From Minicystis rosea (GTDB lineage Bacteria > Myxococcota_A > Polyangia > Polyangiales > Polyangiaceae): a DNA stretch of 64,000 nucleotides. Each line of letters starts with the position of its first letter. The stretch's first letter is position 1. The translations under genes and the position numbers were made by a program. The notes beneath the pieces are model-generated. The model did not search any database and had not been told where the DNA came from. It worked only from the letters and a program-made list of their open reading frames with translations. Shown in pieces: positions 28,329 through 36,993 of the stretch. The stretch covers positions 10,152,377-10,216,376 of the forward strand of contig CP016211.1 in assembly GCA_001931535.1 (NCBI GenBank), read 5' to 3'.

Positions 28329-28429
28329 GGAAAGTCCTCGCGTCCTTTCCCTCCACGGGCACCGGCCCAGGCGGGCTCGCAAGCGAGCCCTGGACCCGTG
28401 GAGCCTCCCATACCTCGAACCAACCGCGC
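28329..28429. repeat. Two-hairpin repeat element, copy B
   Basis: Hairpin 1 (28329-28350) keeps only GGAAAG/CTTTCC around a 10-nt loop. Hairpin 2 (28351-28403) has outer stem CTCCACGGG/CCCGTGGAG; compared with copy A, one base in each arm changed so that pairing is kept. The core CCAGG..GCTCGC-AA-GCGAGC..CCTGG is identical, and similarity runs on to about 28429. It lies six bases after the RNase R stop, the same position relative to the upstream gene as in copy A. Confidence 0.8.
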
Positions 28430-28595
28430 CCTTTTGCACGTCGCGCCGCGCGGGCCTCGCGTTGTCTTTCACGATCACGCTCTGAGCCCCCGCACGCGTT
28501 TCTGATCCATGCGTGCCACCGCGGAGGTCGTGCGTGATGGTCGAGCCTCCGTCCCGACGTCGCGCCGGCCCGACGCGGAGTGGTAGCGTGGCCGC

Positions 28596-30218
28596 ATGCA
28601 CCGGGCGTGCTCCACGGCGTTCCTCGCCCTCGCGATCATGATGGGGGCCTGCGGCGCGCGCAGCGATCTCTCCGCAAGCTCGGTGGGCGGCAGCGGCAGC
28701 GCGTCGACGAGCAGCGCGGGCGGGAGCGCCGGCGCCTGCGCGCCCGGCGAGACGAGGAGCTGTTACGACGGCCCGCCCTCCACCGAAGGCGTCGGTGTCT
28801 GCCGCTCCGGGCTCTCGGTCTGCGTCGCCGATGGCTCCGGATTCGGCCCGTGCACGGGCCAGGTGCTCCCGGGGATGGATGATTGCATCACGCCCGAAGA
28901 CGAGGACTGTGATGGCAGCCCGGCCGCGTGTCTCGGCCTCTGCTGGTGGAGCCGATCGTTCGGAGGGCCCGGCATCGACTGGGTGCAGGACGCGGCGGCC
29001 TCTGCCTCGGGCGCCATGGTGCTCACCGGCACCGTATCGGGGCCCGTCGATTTCGGCGGCACCACCATCGCGGGCGCGGAGTCGACCAGCTTCTTCGCGG
29101 CCTCGCTCACGCCCGACGGCGCCACTGCCTGGGGCAAGCGCCTCGGTGGCGTCGAGGGCGATGGCCTGTTCGCCTCGCCCATCCCGGCCACGCTCTCAGG
29201 GAACGTCGTGTTTGCCGGCTACGGCTTCTTTCCTCTCGACTTCGGAGGCGGGCCCGTCGCGTCGCCCTATCTCCTCGCCGAGCTCACCGAAGGCGGCGCG
29301 CATGTCTTCTCGGGGCCGCTCGGCGCGGCGATCCCCGCAGGCGCGTCCCTCCAGATTCACGATGTCGTCATCCTCGCCGACGGGAGCATCCGTGCGCTCG
29401 TCACCGCGAACAGCCCGCTCGTCTTCGGCGATGCCGCCATCTCGGCCGGCCCGGGCGACGCGAGCAAGAGCGTCGTGCTCGCATTCGACGCCGCAGGCGC
29501 GCCGGTCACGGCCTGGTCGACGGGCGCAGGCATCATCACCCGTGGTCACCTCGCCGTGAGCGAGAGCGGCGTCACCGTCACCGTCGGGCCCATCGGAGCA
29601 GCGAGCACCCCGACCCTCACCGCGCTCGCGCCGAGCGGAGCGCCGCTCTTCACGTGGAGCGTGCTCTGCGACGAGCCCGCGCTGTGCAACATCAGCGGCG
29701 TCGGCGTCGGCGTCGACGGCGCGGGCAACGTGTTCGCGACGGGCGAGATCGTGGGCGTCGCCGATCTCGGGGGCGGGCCGGTGGGCGCGCCCGACGCGTA
29801 CAGCGTCTTCGTCACCGCGCTCGATCCGAGCGGAGGCCACCGTTGGGATCGCGTCTTCATCGAGAACAACGCGACGGTGCCGGAAGGCACGGCGCGGCGC
29901 GGGCCGCTCGCGCTCTCGCCCTCCGGGGACATCGTGGTGGCTGGGCAGTTCTCCGGCACGACGGACTTCGGCATGGGTCCGGTGACATCGAACGGCGAGA
30001 CCGATGTCTTCGTCGTATCCCTCTCCTTTGATGACGGTGCGCTGCGCTGGGCTCGCACATTCGGCGGCGCCGACGCGGAGACCATCCGGGCCATCGCCGT
30101 CGACGATGCAGGGCGCGTGCGTATCGCGGGGATCTTCCAAGGCTCCTTCGACGCGGGCTGCGGCCCGTTGCAATCGAAGGGAGACTGGGACGTCTTCGCG
30201 GCCGCGCTCCTGCCGTGA
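28596..30218 (+). CDS. MopE-like lipoprotein with beta-propeller repeats
   Basis: 540 residues. A signal peptide ends in a lipobox MMGAC19. After a Ser/Gly linker comes a MopE-type acidic Cys segment (CITPEDEDCDG), known in surface and outer-membrane proteins. From about residue 115 on, repeats of the SBBP type appear: FGGPGIDWVQDAAASASGAMVLTGTV, then units with DFGGG..V.. and FFAASLTPDGATAWGKRLGG, ending WARTFGGADAETIRAIAVDD and a last FDAGCGPL unit. It is probably an outer-surface propeller lipoprotein. Convergent with the GNAT gene 39 bp away. Confidence 0.85.
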   Translation: MHRACSTAFLALAIMMGACGARSDLSASSVGGSGSASTSSAGGSAGACAPGETRSCYDGPPSTEGVGVCRSGLSVCVADGSGFGPCTGQVLPGMDDCITPEDEDCDGSPAACLGLCWWSRSFGGPGIDWVQDAAASASGAMVLTGTVSGPVDFGGTTIAGAESTSFFAASLTPDGATAWGKRLGGVEGDGLFASPIPATLSGNVVFAGYGFFPLDFGGGPVASPYLLAELTEGGAHVFSGPLGAAIPAGASLQIHDVVILADGSIRALVTANSPLVFGDAAISAGPGDASKSVVLAFDAAGAPVTAWSTGAGIITRGHLAVSESGVTVTVGPIGAASTPTLTALAPSGAPLFTWSVLCDEPALCNISGVGVGVDGAGNVFATGEIVGVADLGGGPVGAPDAYSVFVTALDPSGGHRWDRVFIENNATVPEGTARRGPLALSPSGDIVVAGQFSGTTDFGMGPVTSNGETDVFVVSLSFDDGALRWARTFGGADAETIRAIAVDDAGRVRIAGIFQGSFDAGCGPLQSKGDWDVFAAALLP

Positions 30219-30257
30219 GCGGAGCCTGTCGACATCAACCCATCGGGCTCGCGGCCT

Positions 30258-30722
30258 TCAATCCTCGCCCTTCGCGAACCACGCGGTCGCGTAGGGGTTG
30301 TCGTTGTAGGGAGCGATCGATCGGTAGCCCGCCGATCGATACAACGCCTCGGCCTCCGCGAGCGGCGCGGCCGTGTCGAGCACGATGCGCCGGAGCCCCA
30401 TCTGCGTCGCGGCCGCTTCGAGCGCGGCGAGCATGCGGCGGCCGTATCCCTTCCCTCGCCCTTCGCCGCGCACGAACATCCGTTTGATCTCGCCGACACC
30501 GGGCCCGATCGTCTTGAGGCCGCCGCATGCGACCGGCCGATCGCCGTCGTACATCACCAGGAAGACGCCGTGCGGGGGCGCCATCTCGTCGGGATCGGCG
30601 CTGACCGAGCGCGCGGGATCGAAGCCGCCGAGGCGCTCCGCGATCTCGTGGACGTACTCGTCGAGCAGCGCGGCTGCGTCCGGATGATCGGCGGCGAGCG
30701 GGACCGTGCGGAGGTTCTCCAT
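30258..30722 (-). CDS. GNAT-family N-acetyltransferase
   Basis: 154 residues, normal for GNAT. The acetyl-CoA motif is EIKRMFVRGEGRGKGYGRRML (RGKGYG matches R/Q-x-x-G-x-G/A), with VACGGLKTIG before it and the LYRSAGYRSI block after it, typical of motif B. Substrate unknown. ATG 30722, divergent from the reductase at 30753 with only 30 bp between starts. Confidence 0.88.
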   Translation of the reverse strand: MENLRTVPLAADHPDAAALLDEYVHEIAERLGGFDPARSVSADPDEMAPPHGVFLVMYDGDRPVACGGLKTIGPGVGEIKRMFVRGEGRGKGYGRRMLAALEAAATQMGLRRIVLDTAAPLAEAEALYRSAGYRSIAPYNDNPYATAWFAKGED

Positions 30723-30752
30723 CGGTGACGTGGTCGACTATAACGCGGAGCC

Positions 30753-31775
30753 ATGGCGCTCTTCCGATCGAAGAAACCCCTGCCCGCGACGATGAAGGCC
30801 CTCGTGCTCCGCGAATGGGGCGGCCCGCTCGAGCTCGCCGAGCGCCCGCTCCCCGCGCTGCGCCCCGGTGAGGTCTTGGTGCGCGTCGCGGCCACGCCGG
30901 TGAACCCTTCGGATCTGAGCTTCCTGCGCGGCGTCTACCTGCAGAAGCCGCTGCCGATCGTCCCCGGCTTCGAAGCGAGCGGCACCGTCGTGGCCGCGGG
31001 CCCCGGCGTCGGCGCGCGCGCGCTCGTGGGCCGGCGCGTCGCCTGCTCCGCGCCCGCCGACGGCGATGGCACCTGGGCCGAGTACATGGCGGCGCCCGCC
31101 GCGTCGTGCATCCCGCTCTTGCCGTGGGTGGATACGGAGGCGGCGGCATCCTTGATCGTCAACCCGCTGAGCGCCTACGCCTTGCTCGACATCGCCGAGC
31201 AGAGCGGCGCCCGCGCCGTCGCGCAGACGGCGGCCGCGAGCTCGCTCGGGCGCATGCTGGTGCGGCTCTCGCTGCGCCGAAAGCTGCCCATGGTGCACGT
31301 CGTGCGGCGCGCCGCGCAGGTCGAGCTCCTGCGCGCGCTCGGGGCCGAGCACGTGCTCGATTCGAGCGAGCCCGACTTCGACGCGCGCCTCGCCGAGGTC
31401 TGCCAGAAGCTCGACGTGCGCCTCGGCTTCGACGCCGTCGCCGGCGACATGACGGGCAAGCTCCTCGCGGCCATGCCGCGCAAAGCGCGCGTGCTCGTCT
31501 ACGGCGCGCTCTCGGAGGCGCCGAGCCAAGCGAACCCGCGCGACCTGATCTTCGGCGACAAGAAGATCGAAGGCTTCTGGCTGAGCCGCTGGATGAAGGG
31601 CAAGACGTTCAGCGAGATCGGGCGCGCCGGCCTCGCCGTGCAGCGCCGCCTGGGCGACGACTTCCACACCGAAGTGCAAGCCCGCGTCCCGCTCGAAGAG
31701 GCCGCCTCCGGCATCGAGCGCTACCGCGCCGCCATGACCGAAGGCAAGGTCCTCATCCTCCCCGAGCGCCGCTAG
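30753..31775 (+). CDS. Medium-chain NAD(P)-dependent reductase, quinone-oxidoreductase type
   Basis: 340 residues of the medium-chain dehydrogenase/reductase family. N-terminal MKALVLREWGGPLELAERPLP, catalytic-domain block NPSDLSFLRG, GFEASGTVVAAGPGVG and the Rossmann region AVAQTAAASSLGRMLV. The structural-zinc Cys ligands of alcohol dehydrogenases are absent, placing it with the zinc-free quinone reductase/enoyl reductase group. GGAG lies six bases before the ATG. A perfect hairpin follows the stop. Confidence 0.87.
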   Translation: MALFRSKKPLPATMKALVLREWGGPLELAERPLPALRPGEVLVRVAATPVNPSDLSFLRGVYLQKPLPIVPGFEASGTVVAAGPGVGARALVGRRVACSAPADGDGTWAEYMAAPAASCIPLLPWVDTEAAASLIVNPLSAYALLDIAEQSGARAVAQTAAASSLGRMLVRLSLRRKLPMVHVVRRAAQVELLRALGAEHVLDSSEPDFDARLAEVCQKLDVRLGFDAVAGDMTGKLLAAMPRKARVLVYGALSEAPSQANPRDLIFGDKKIEGFWLSRWMKGKTFSEIGRAGLAVQRRLGDDFHTEVQARVPLEEAASGIERYRAAMTEGKVLILPERR

Positions 31776-31796
31776 GCTCTGTCTGGCGCGCGCCGT

Positions 31797-31822
31797 GAGA
31801 GGCGCCGTCGTTCGCGCCTCTC
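31797..31822. terminator. Bidirectional hairpin terminator
   Basis: Perfect 9-bp stem GAGAGGCGC/GCGCCTCTC with loop CGTCGTTC, in the 62-bp gap between the convergent reductase (+) and lipid kinase (-). No T tract, as is usual in this GC-rich genome. Confidence 0.65.
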
Positions 31823-31837
31823 CACCGATCTCACGTG

Positions 31838-32800
31838 CTACGGCACCAGCACTTCGATCGCGCCCGGCATCAGCTCGATGGTGAGCGGCAGCTTCCCGAG
31901 CGGCTCGCCGTCGACGTCGAGGAGGAACTTGTCGGCGACCGACTTGTTCTTGAGCACCATCGAGATCTTGTCGCACCGGAAGTGCCGCACGTCCGGGTGG
32001 CCGATGTGATCGCCCGTGTAGATGCGCGACGACGACACCATGGCGAAGCGCAGCTTCGAGGCCTTGCCCAGATCGATCACCTCGAAGACGCCGTCGTCGG
32101 GCTCGGCCATGGGCGCCACCTTCATCCCGCTCCCGAAATACCGGCCGTTGCACACGGCGAGGTTGCGGGTCGTGATCTCTTCCTCGCGGGTCTCGCCCTT
32201 GTAGCGGATGGTACAGCCGAGCACGCCGAGCTCGCTCTCGATGAGGCCGCGCACCGAAGCGCTGTAGTACGCGAAGGTGCCGCCGAGCCCGCGGCTGGCG
32301 TTGGCGACGATGCGATCGACGAGGCCGCCGATGCCCACGGAGAGGATGTTGATGAAGTACGCCGACGCGGGCGCGCCGCTGTTGTCCTCGTACGTGATCC
32401 GTCCGATGTCGAGCTTCTTGACCTTGCCGCCCGCGATGGCGTCGCAGTAGCGATCGAGCCGGTGCTCGACGCCCAGCGTGCGCCGGAGGTCGCCGCCCGT
32501 GCCCTGACCGATGATGCCGAGGCGCGTCTCGTGCGCGCCCTTCTCGCGCGCTTCCATCAAGCCGTTCACGACTTCGTGGATGCTGCCGTCCCCGCCGACG
32601 GCGACCACGATGGGCACGCCCTCCTGCGCGGCGACGCGGGCGATGTCGACGGCGTGGCGGCCGCGCTCGGTGAAGATGGCGTCGAAGGCGCCGATGGAAC
32701 GCTCGATCGGCCCGCGCATCTGATCGAAGATGCGCCCAGTCTTCCCGCCGCCCGAGCGCGGGTTGACGATGAGCAGTGGTCGCTTCGTGCTCGAGGTCAT
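31838..32800 (-). CDS. Diacylglycerol/sphingosine kinase-like lipid kinase
   Basis: 320 residues of the DAGK catalytic family (YegS/DgkB-like). IVNPRSGGGKTG at the N-terminus, the nucleotide motif VAVGGDGSIHEVVNGL (GGDGS, where GGDGT is usual), and GIIGQGTGGDLRRTL, where many relatives have GTGNDFAR. The C-terminal sandwich domain ends in FLLDVDGEPLGKLPL, typical of YegS-like proteins. ATG 32800; the longer frame upstream is antisense to the next gene. It would phosphorylate a lipid at the membrane; which one is open. Confidence 0.88.
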   Translation of the reverse strand: MTSSTKRPLLIVNPRSGGGKTGRIFDQMRGPIERSIGAFDAIFTERGRHAVDIARVAAQEGVPIVVAVGGDGSIHEVVNGLMEAREKGAHETRLGIIGQGTGGDLRRTLGVEHRLDRYCDAIAGGKVKKLDIGRITYEDNSGAPASAYFINILSVGIGGLVDRIVANASRGLGGTFAYYSASVRGLIESELGVLGCTIRYKGETREEEITTRNLAVCNGRYFGSGMKVAPMAEPDDGVFEVIDLGKASKLRFAMVSSSRIYTGDHIGHPDVRHFRCDKISMVLKNKSVADKFLLDVDGEPLGKLPLTIELMPGAIEVLVP

Positions 32801-32848
32801 GTTCGGAGCCGAACGATAACGCCATTTGCATCGCCGCCGCGAGCCGCC

Positions 32849-33655
32849 ATGAATGCCCGTCCCCGACCCAGCAACCCAGATCGCGTGCTTTTTTGGAGGG
32901 AATCCGCGGCCGTCGTCCTCGTCGCCGGGCTCGTCGCCGGCTGCGCGGGCGCGCGCGACGTCGGCCTCGGCTCGCTGCCCCCGGGGACGACTGCCATCCG
33001 CGTCATGAACCACGTGGCAGCGCCGGGCGAGCTCGACCGCTTGATCATCGCCGTCGACGGACAGGCGGTGCCGCTCACATCGATCCCGCCGGAAGGCGGT
33101 GATCCCGCATTGATCGCCAAGCTCCGCCTGCCGGCCGGCCCGCACACGATCGCGGTGCGCGCCAAGGCACGCGCGGCGCGCAGCGAGGTCCTCGTCGTCG
33201 GCGCGCAGCAACCGTTTCACGTGGGCCGTGGGCCCGCGGCGATCACGGTCGACGTGCGCTCCCTCGGCGAGTCGTTCGATCCCGTGTCCGCCGCGCCCAT
33301 CGCGGTGAGCCTCGCGATCGAGGGTGGGCGGATGGCGCCGGAGATCGGCGTGGCTCCGCCGGAGGACAGGGATCAGCGCTGCGCGGCCCTGCTCCCGATC
33401 CCGCGCGCCATCTGCCGCGCCGCCGTCGATCTCGACGAAGCCACGCGCAAGAACGACATCGTCGCGGCCCTCTGCGTGCGCGACAAGCTCACCGAGATGC
33501 GAAGGCTCGCCTTGGCTTCGGAGTCGGGCCGCGGCGACGCCATCACCATGGCCGAAGCCGAAGTGGCCGCGCTCTCGAAGCAAGTCGATCTCTGCAGCGG
33601 CATGGTCGCCGCACCGCAGCCCGACGGCGTGCGCGTGCTCCCGCCGCGACGGTAG
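32849..33655 (+). CDS. Lipoprotein with DUF4397/PEGA-like beta domain
   Basis: 268 residues. Signal peptide with lipobox LVAGC32. The following region (TAIRVMNHVAAPGELDRLIIAVDGQAVPL, LRLPAGPHTIAVRAKAR) is a beta-rich module resembling DUF4397/PEGA-type carrier domains of surface lipoproteins. The C-terminal half is helical with two Cys pairs (RCAALLPIPRAICRAAVDL; LCVRDK; DLCSG). Family not recognised with certainty. Divergent from the lipid kinase, with 48 bp between starts. Followed by the CGCAAAG-type repeat. Confidence 0.72.
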   Translation: MNARPRPSNPDRVLFWRESAAVVLVAGLVAGCAGARDVGLGSLPPGTTAIRVMNHVAAPGELDRLIIAVDGQAVPLTSIPPEGGDPALIAKLRLPAGPHTIAVRAKARAARSEVLVVGAQQPFHVGRGPAAITVDVRSLGESFDPVSAAPIAVSLAIEGGRMAPEIGVAPPEDRDQRCAALLPIPRAICRAAVDLDEATRKNDIVAALCVRDKLTEMRRLALASESGRGDAITMAEAEVAALSKQVDLCSGMVAAPQPDGVRVLPPRR

Positions 33656-33691
33656 CGTTGCGATGGGGCTCGTGAGCGCGAGCTTCGATCG

Positions 33692-33859
33692 GATTCAACG
33701 CAAAGGCGCAAAGACGCAAAAAGGCGCAAAGAAAAGGGGTTTTGCGATCACCATCGCCGCTCGCTTTCATGGGTGAGCATGTGGCTCGGCGATCTCGACG
33801 AGGCCATTCTCTCCCCGCCTCTTGCGGCTTTGCGTCTCTTGCGTCTTGGCGTTGAGATC
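33692..33859. repeat. CGCAAAGACGC-type repeat, inverted pair
   Basis: The left arm at 33692-33731 (TCAACGC then AAAGGCGCAAAGACGCAAA) and the right arm at about 33818-33859 (its imperfect reverse complement, containing TTTGCGTCT and GGCGTTGA) enclose about 90 bp. Related units occur at 44.85-45.0 kb. AT content is well above the surroundings. It lies between the convergent lipoprotein (+) and M1 peptidase (-). Confidence 0.75.
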
Positions 33860-33874
33860 AACGAGGCCTTGCGC

Positions 33875-35569
33875 TCACAGGATCCACACCTTGCGCTTCG
33901 GCGTGGCGAAGGGCTTCGGTGCGGCGGCCGCGCGGGCGACGAGGCGGTGGTTGGGATCGAGGATGGTGCCTGTCACCGGGGAGACGAGCGTCACGGTGGC
34001 AGAAGCGCTCGCGCTCGTGGGGGCCGCGCCGAAGTCGATGGTGGCGAGGGCCTTCTCGTCGGTGCCGTCGATCTCGATCTCGACCTTGCAGCCGTAGAGC
34101 TTGCCGGATGCGTTTTGCTGCGTGACGGTGACCGTGACTTGATCGCCGTTCTGGCTCGTGGCGATCGCGAGGGTGGGCCACTCGGGTGTGCCCTTGCCGT
34201 AGACCCAAGCGTCGAAATACGGCTTCAGATCTTGGCCGGAGCTCTGCTCCAAGGCGGCTTGCAAATCGGCGACGCTGCGGGCGCCGGGCTCGGCGAGGAA
34301 GCTCTTGATGCCGTCGAGCACCGCCTTGCGGCCGAGCAGGCTTTCGAGCTGCACGTAGAGCACCATCGGACCGGGGCCGTAGACGTCGCCGTAGAAGGAA
34401 TCCACGGCGGGCGGAGGATCGTCGGTGGGCCGCGGGAAGTGCTCGGATTGCAGCGAGATGCCGTCCCAGTAGGCGAGCGTGGCGGGGCCCGCGGTGGGCG
34501 CGAGGTGCTCGTCCTCGAAGACGTAGGACAGGTACTCGGCCGTCGCTTCCTTCCACACGAAGTCGCTCGCGGCGGCGATGGTCGAGCGATCGCCGGCCCA
34601 CTGGTGCACCGTCTCGTGCATGAGCACGTGCATGGAGGCGTGCTCGTAGACGCCCTTCACGCCCGCGAGCTCTTCGAAGAGGATGACGTTGGCCGGATGC
34701 TCGAAGCCGAGCCACGTCGTGGGCGCGCCGGCGAAGCGCAGCTCCTTGCCGTAGGGAAAGGGGCCGAGCAGATCGGTGATGAAGCCGAGAAACGCGGCCA
34801 CGTCGTCCTTCTGGAGGCTCGCGGCGATCGTTCCGCTCGGGGTCTCGTAGAAGACGACGTCGATGCCGGCCGCGGTGAGGAAGGGGCTCTTCTTCCACAA
34901 GGGATCGGCGGCGAAGCCGAAGGCCGAGTACGTGGGCGCGAGCGTGCCTTCGACGTCGCACGTGGTCAGGGTCTCGCCTTCGACGCGCGTGCCCGGACAG
35001 AGCACGACGGTGCCGGCGGGGTGCGCGATCTCGAAATGGAAGGCGTTGAGCCGCGAAGGATCGGCGTCGCACGGGCCGAAGCGATCGCAGCCGCCGACCC
35101 AGCTCAGGAGATAGGCGAACTCGCCTTTGTCTTGATCGAGGCGGCGCGAGAAGCCGACGTCGAGACCGAGGAAGGTCTTCTTCGGCACGTCGCTCTCCGC
35201 CCCGAGGACGAGCTTGCTGGAAGCGGCCACGCCTTCGCCGCAGGCCTCCATCGAGGTGCCGTCGAGCACGAGCTTGGTCACGGGAGCGCTGTTCCACGTG
35301 GCGCTCGTGGTGGCGACGCGATCGCCGACGGTGAAGCAATCGCCGCCGGGCGCCGCCACGTCGACGTCGAGCGCGGACTTGCCGTGCGCGGTCGCGAGAT
35401 CGAAGGCGTAGCTGTAGCGGGTGACGGTGCCCGTGATCGGGCCGGTCGGAGGCGGCGTCACCACACCGCCGGTGCCGCCGCCGCCCGGTGTGCCGGTGCT
35501 CGTCGGCGGCGAAGAGGAGCAGGCGGCGAACAGAAGAGCGAAGGCGGGGATCGAAGCGAGGGCGCGCAC
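33875..35569 (-). CDS. M1-family (gluzincin) aminopeptidase lipoprotein
   Basis: 564 residues from GTG 35569. The signal peptide ends LLFAAC17 (lipobox). The zinc site is complete: HETVHQWAG followed 18 residues after the second His by Glu in WKEATAEY, i.e. HEXXH-X18-E of family M1. Where M1 aminopeptidases have the exopeptidase motif GxMEN, this protein reads GFEHP; the Glu is kept. A catalytic-domain Tyr candidate lies in DSFYGDVYGPGPMVLYV. It should act outside the inner membrane. The gene starts 65 bp after the stop of the first antiporter and is probably the last gene of that operon. Confidence 0.85.
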   Translation of the reverse strand: MRALASIPAFALLFAACSSSPPTSTGTPGGGGTGGVVTPPPTGPITGTVTRYSYAFDLATAHGKSALDVDVAAPGGDCFTVGDRVATTSATWNSAPVTKLVLDGTSMEACGEGVAASSKLVLGAESDVPKKTFLGLDVGFSRRLDQDKGEFAYLLSWVGGCDRFGPCDADPSRLNAFHFEIAHPAGTVVLCPGTRVEGETLTTCDVEGTLAPTYSAFGFAADPLWKKSPFLTAAGIDVVFYETPSGTIAASLQKDDVAAFLGFITDLLGPFPYGKELRFAGAPTTWLGFEHPANVILFEELAGVKGVYEHASMHVLMHETVHQWAGDRSTIAAASDFVWKEATAEYLSYVFEDEHLAPTAGPATLAYWDGISLQSEHFPRPTDDPPPAVDSFYGDVYGPGPMVLYVQLESLLGRKAVLDGIKSFLAEPGARSVADLQAALEQSSGQDLKPYFDAWVYGKGTPEWPTLAIATSQNGDQVTVTVTQQNASGKLYGCKVEIEIDGTDEKALATIDFGAAPTSASASATVTLVSPVTGTILDPNHRLVARAAAAPKPFATPKRKVWIL

Positions 35570-35634
35570 GCGGCGATGGTAACGCGCTTTCCGCGCGGTG
35601 GAGCGCGCCGGCGCGATCCCGCTGACGCCAATCA

Positions 35635-36993
35635 CTACGACTTCGGGCTGAGCGATCCGAGCGAGGGGCGCGCGCCCTGCGACGTCTCGCCGCTGCGATC
35701 GAGGGCGAGCTTGAAGAGGACCGGGCCGATCATCTCGTTGAAGGCGATGGTGGCGATGGCGAGCGAACGAAAGCCCGCGCCGAAGCTGGGGAAGGCGCGA
35801 TCGACCGCGGTGGCGAGGCCGAGCGTGATGCCGGCCTGCGAGACGAGGCCGGCCCAGCCCCAGCGCGCGACGACCGGCGGATCGCCGGCGACGCGCGAGG
35901 CGATCCGCGCGGCGATGAAGGTGACCACGGCGCGCGTGGCGGCGAGGAGGAGCGCGACCGGCCAGAGCTTGCGCAGGAGCGGGATGTCGAGGTGCGCGCC
36001 CGCGGTGGCGAAGAAGACGACGTAGACGATGCTGCCCGTCTCGGCGGTGGCCTTCACGAAGCGCTCGCCCTGCTTGGAGAGGTTCTGCACCACGAAGCCG
36101 GCCACCATGAAGGTGAGGAGCGCGTCGAAGCGCAGGTAGCGCAGCACCGCGGTGAAGCCGAAGCCGAGCGCGACGAACACGAGCGCGAGCTGCCGCCCCA
36201 CGAGCCGCACGTACGCCGCGAGGACCAGGCCGAGCGTGGTGCCGATGGCGACGCTGCCGAGCAGCTCGTGACCGAGCGTCTCGAATTCTCGCAACGAGAA
36301 GGCCGCGGTGGGCTCGAGCATGGGCCGCGCGATCATCATCATCGCGGCCATGAGCACGGCGACGACGACGTCCGAGGTCATCACGAAGCTGAGCGTGTTC
36401 TGCGCGACGGGCCCGGAGGCGCGCGTCTGCGAGAGGATGGCGAGCGTGGCCGCCGGGCTGCGGCTGACGGCGACCGTGCCCCAGAGGAGGGCGACCGCGA
36501 AGACGCCGAGCATCGGCATCGTCCGCAGGAAGGGCATGAACGGGCGCGCGGCCGCGAAGACGGAGGTCATCACCACGAGCACGAGCACGCTCTGCACGAG
36601 CGTGGCGATGCTCAGGCTGCGCAGGCCCTTCTTGATGGCCTCGATCTTCAGCTCGGCGCCGCCTTCGAGCGCGATCAACGCGAGCGCGAGCGCGTTGACG
36701 GAGGTCATCTCCTCGACGGCGTGGTGGTCGATGAGGTGCAGGACGTGCGGGCCCGCGATGATGCCGGCGAGGAGATAGCCGGAGAGGTGCGGCAGACCGA
36801 TGACCTCGACCAGCTCGCTGGCGAGCGTGCCGGTGAGGAGGAGGAAGCCGACCGCGGAAATGGTGCCCGCATTGCTGTCGAAGACGGGCACCGCGCGCGT
36901 CGTCGCGTGGAGCAAGCCGAAGAGCGCGACGAGCACGATCGCCTGAACGACGCGCGTCCACCCGGCCTTGGGCGCTGCATCGTGCGCCGTCAC
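35635..36993 (-). CDS. CPA2-type cation/proton antiporter A
   Basis: 452 residues, about 12-13 TM helices. A Na+/H+-exchanger (Kef-like CPA2) protein: GLPHLSGYLLAGIIAGPHVL matches the G-x-PxxxGYxxxGxxxGP motif of helix 2, ALALALIALEGGAELK follows, and SPAATLAILSQTRASGP with the later MTSDVVVAVLMA carries the Asp expected in the ion-binding helix. There is no RCK/TrkA-N domain. The start codon overlaps the stop of antiporter B (ATGA), so the two are translationally coupled. Confidence 0.88.
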   Translation of the reverse strand: MTAHDAAPKAGWTRVVQAIVLVALFGLLHATTRAVPVFDSNAGTISAVGFLLLTGTLASELVEVIGLPHLSGYLLAGIIAGPHVLHLIDHHAVEEMTSVNALALALIALEGGAELKIEAIKKGLRSLSIATLVQSVLVLVVMTSVFAAARPFMPFLRTMPMLGVFAVALLWGTVAVSRSPAATLAILSQTRASGPVAQNTLSFVMTSDVVVAVLMAAMMMIARPMLEPTAAFSLREFETLGHELLGSVAIGTTLGLVLAAYVRLVGRQLALVFVALGFGFTAVLRYLRFDALLTFMVAGFVVQNLSKQGERFVKATAETGSIVYVVFFATAGAHLDIPLLRKLWPVALLLAATRAVVTFIAARIASRVAGDPPVVARWGWAGLVSQAGITLGLATAVDRAFPSFGAGFRSLAIATIAFNEMIGPVLFKLALDRSGETSQGARPSLGSLSPKS

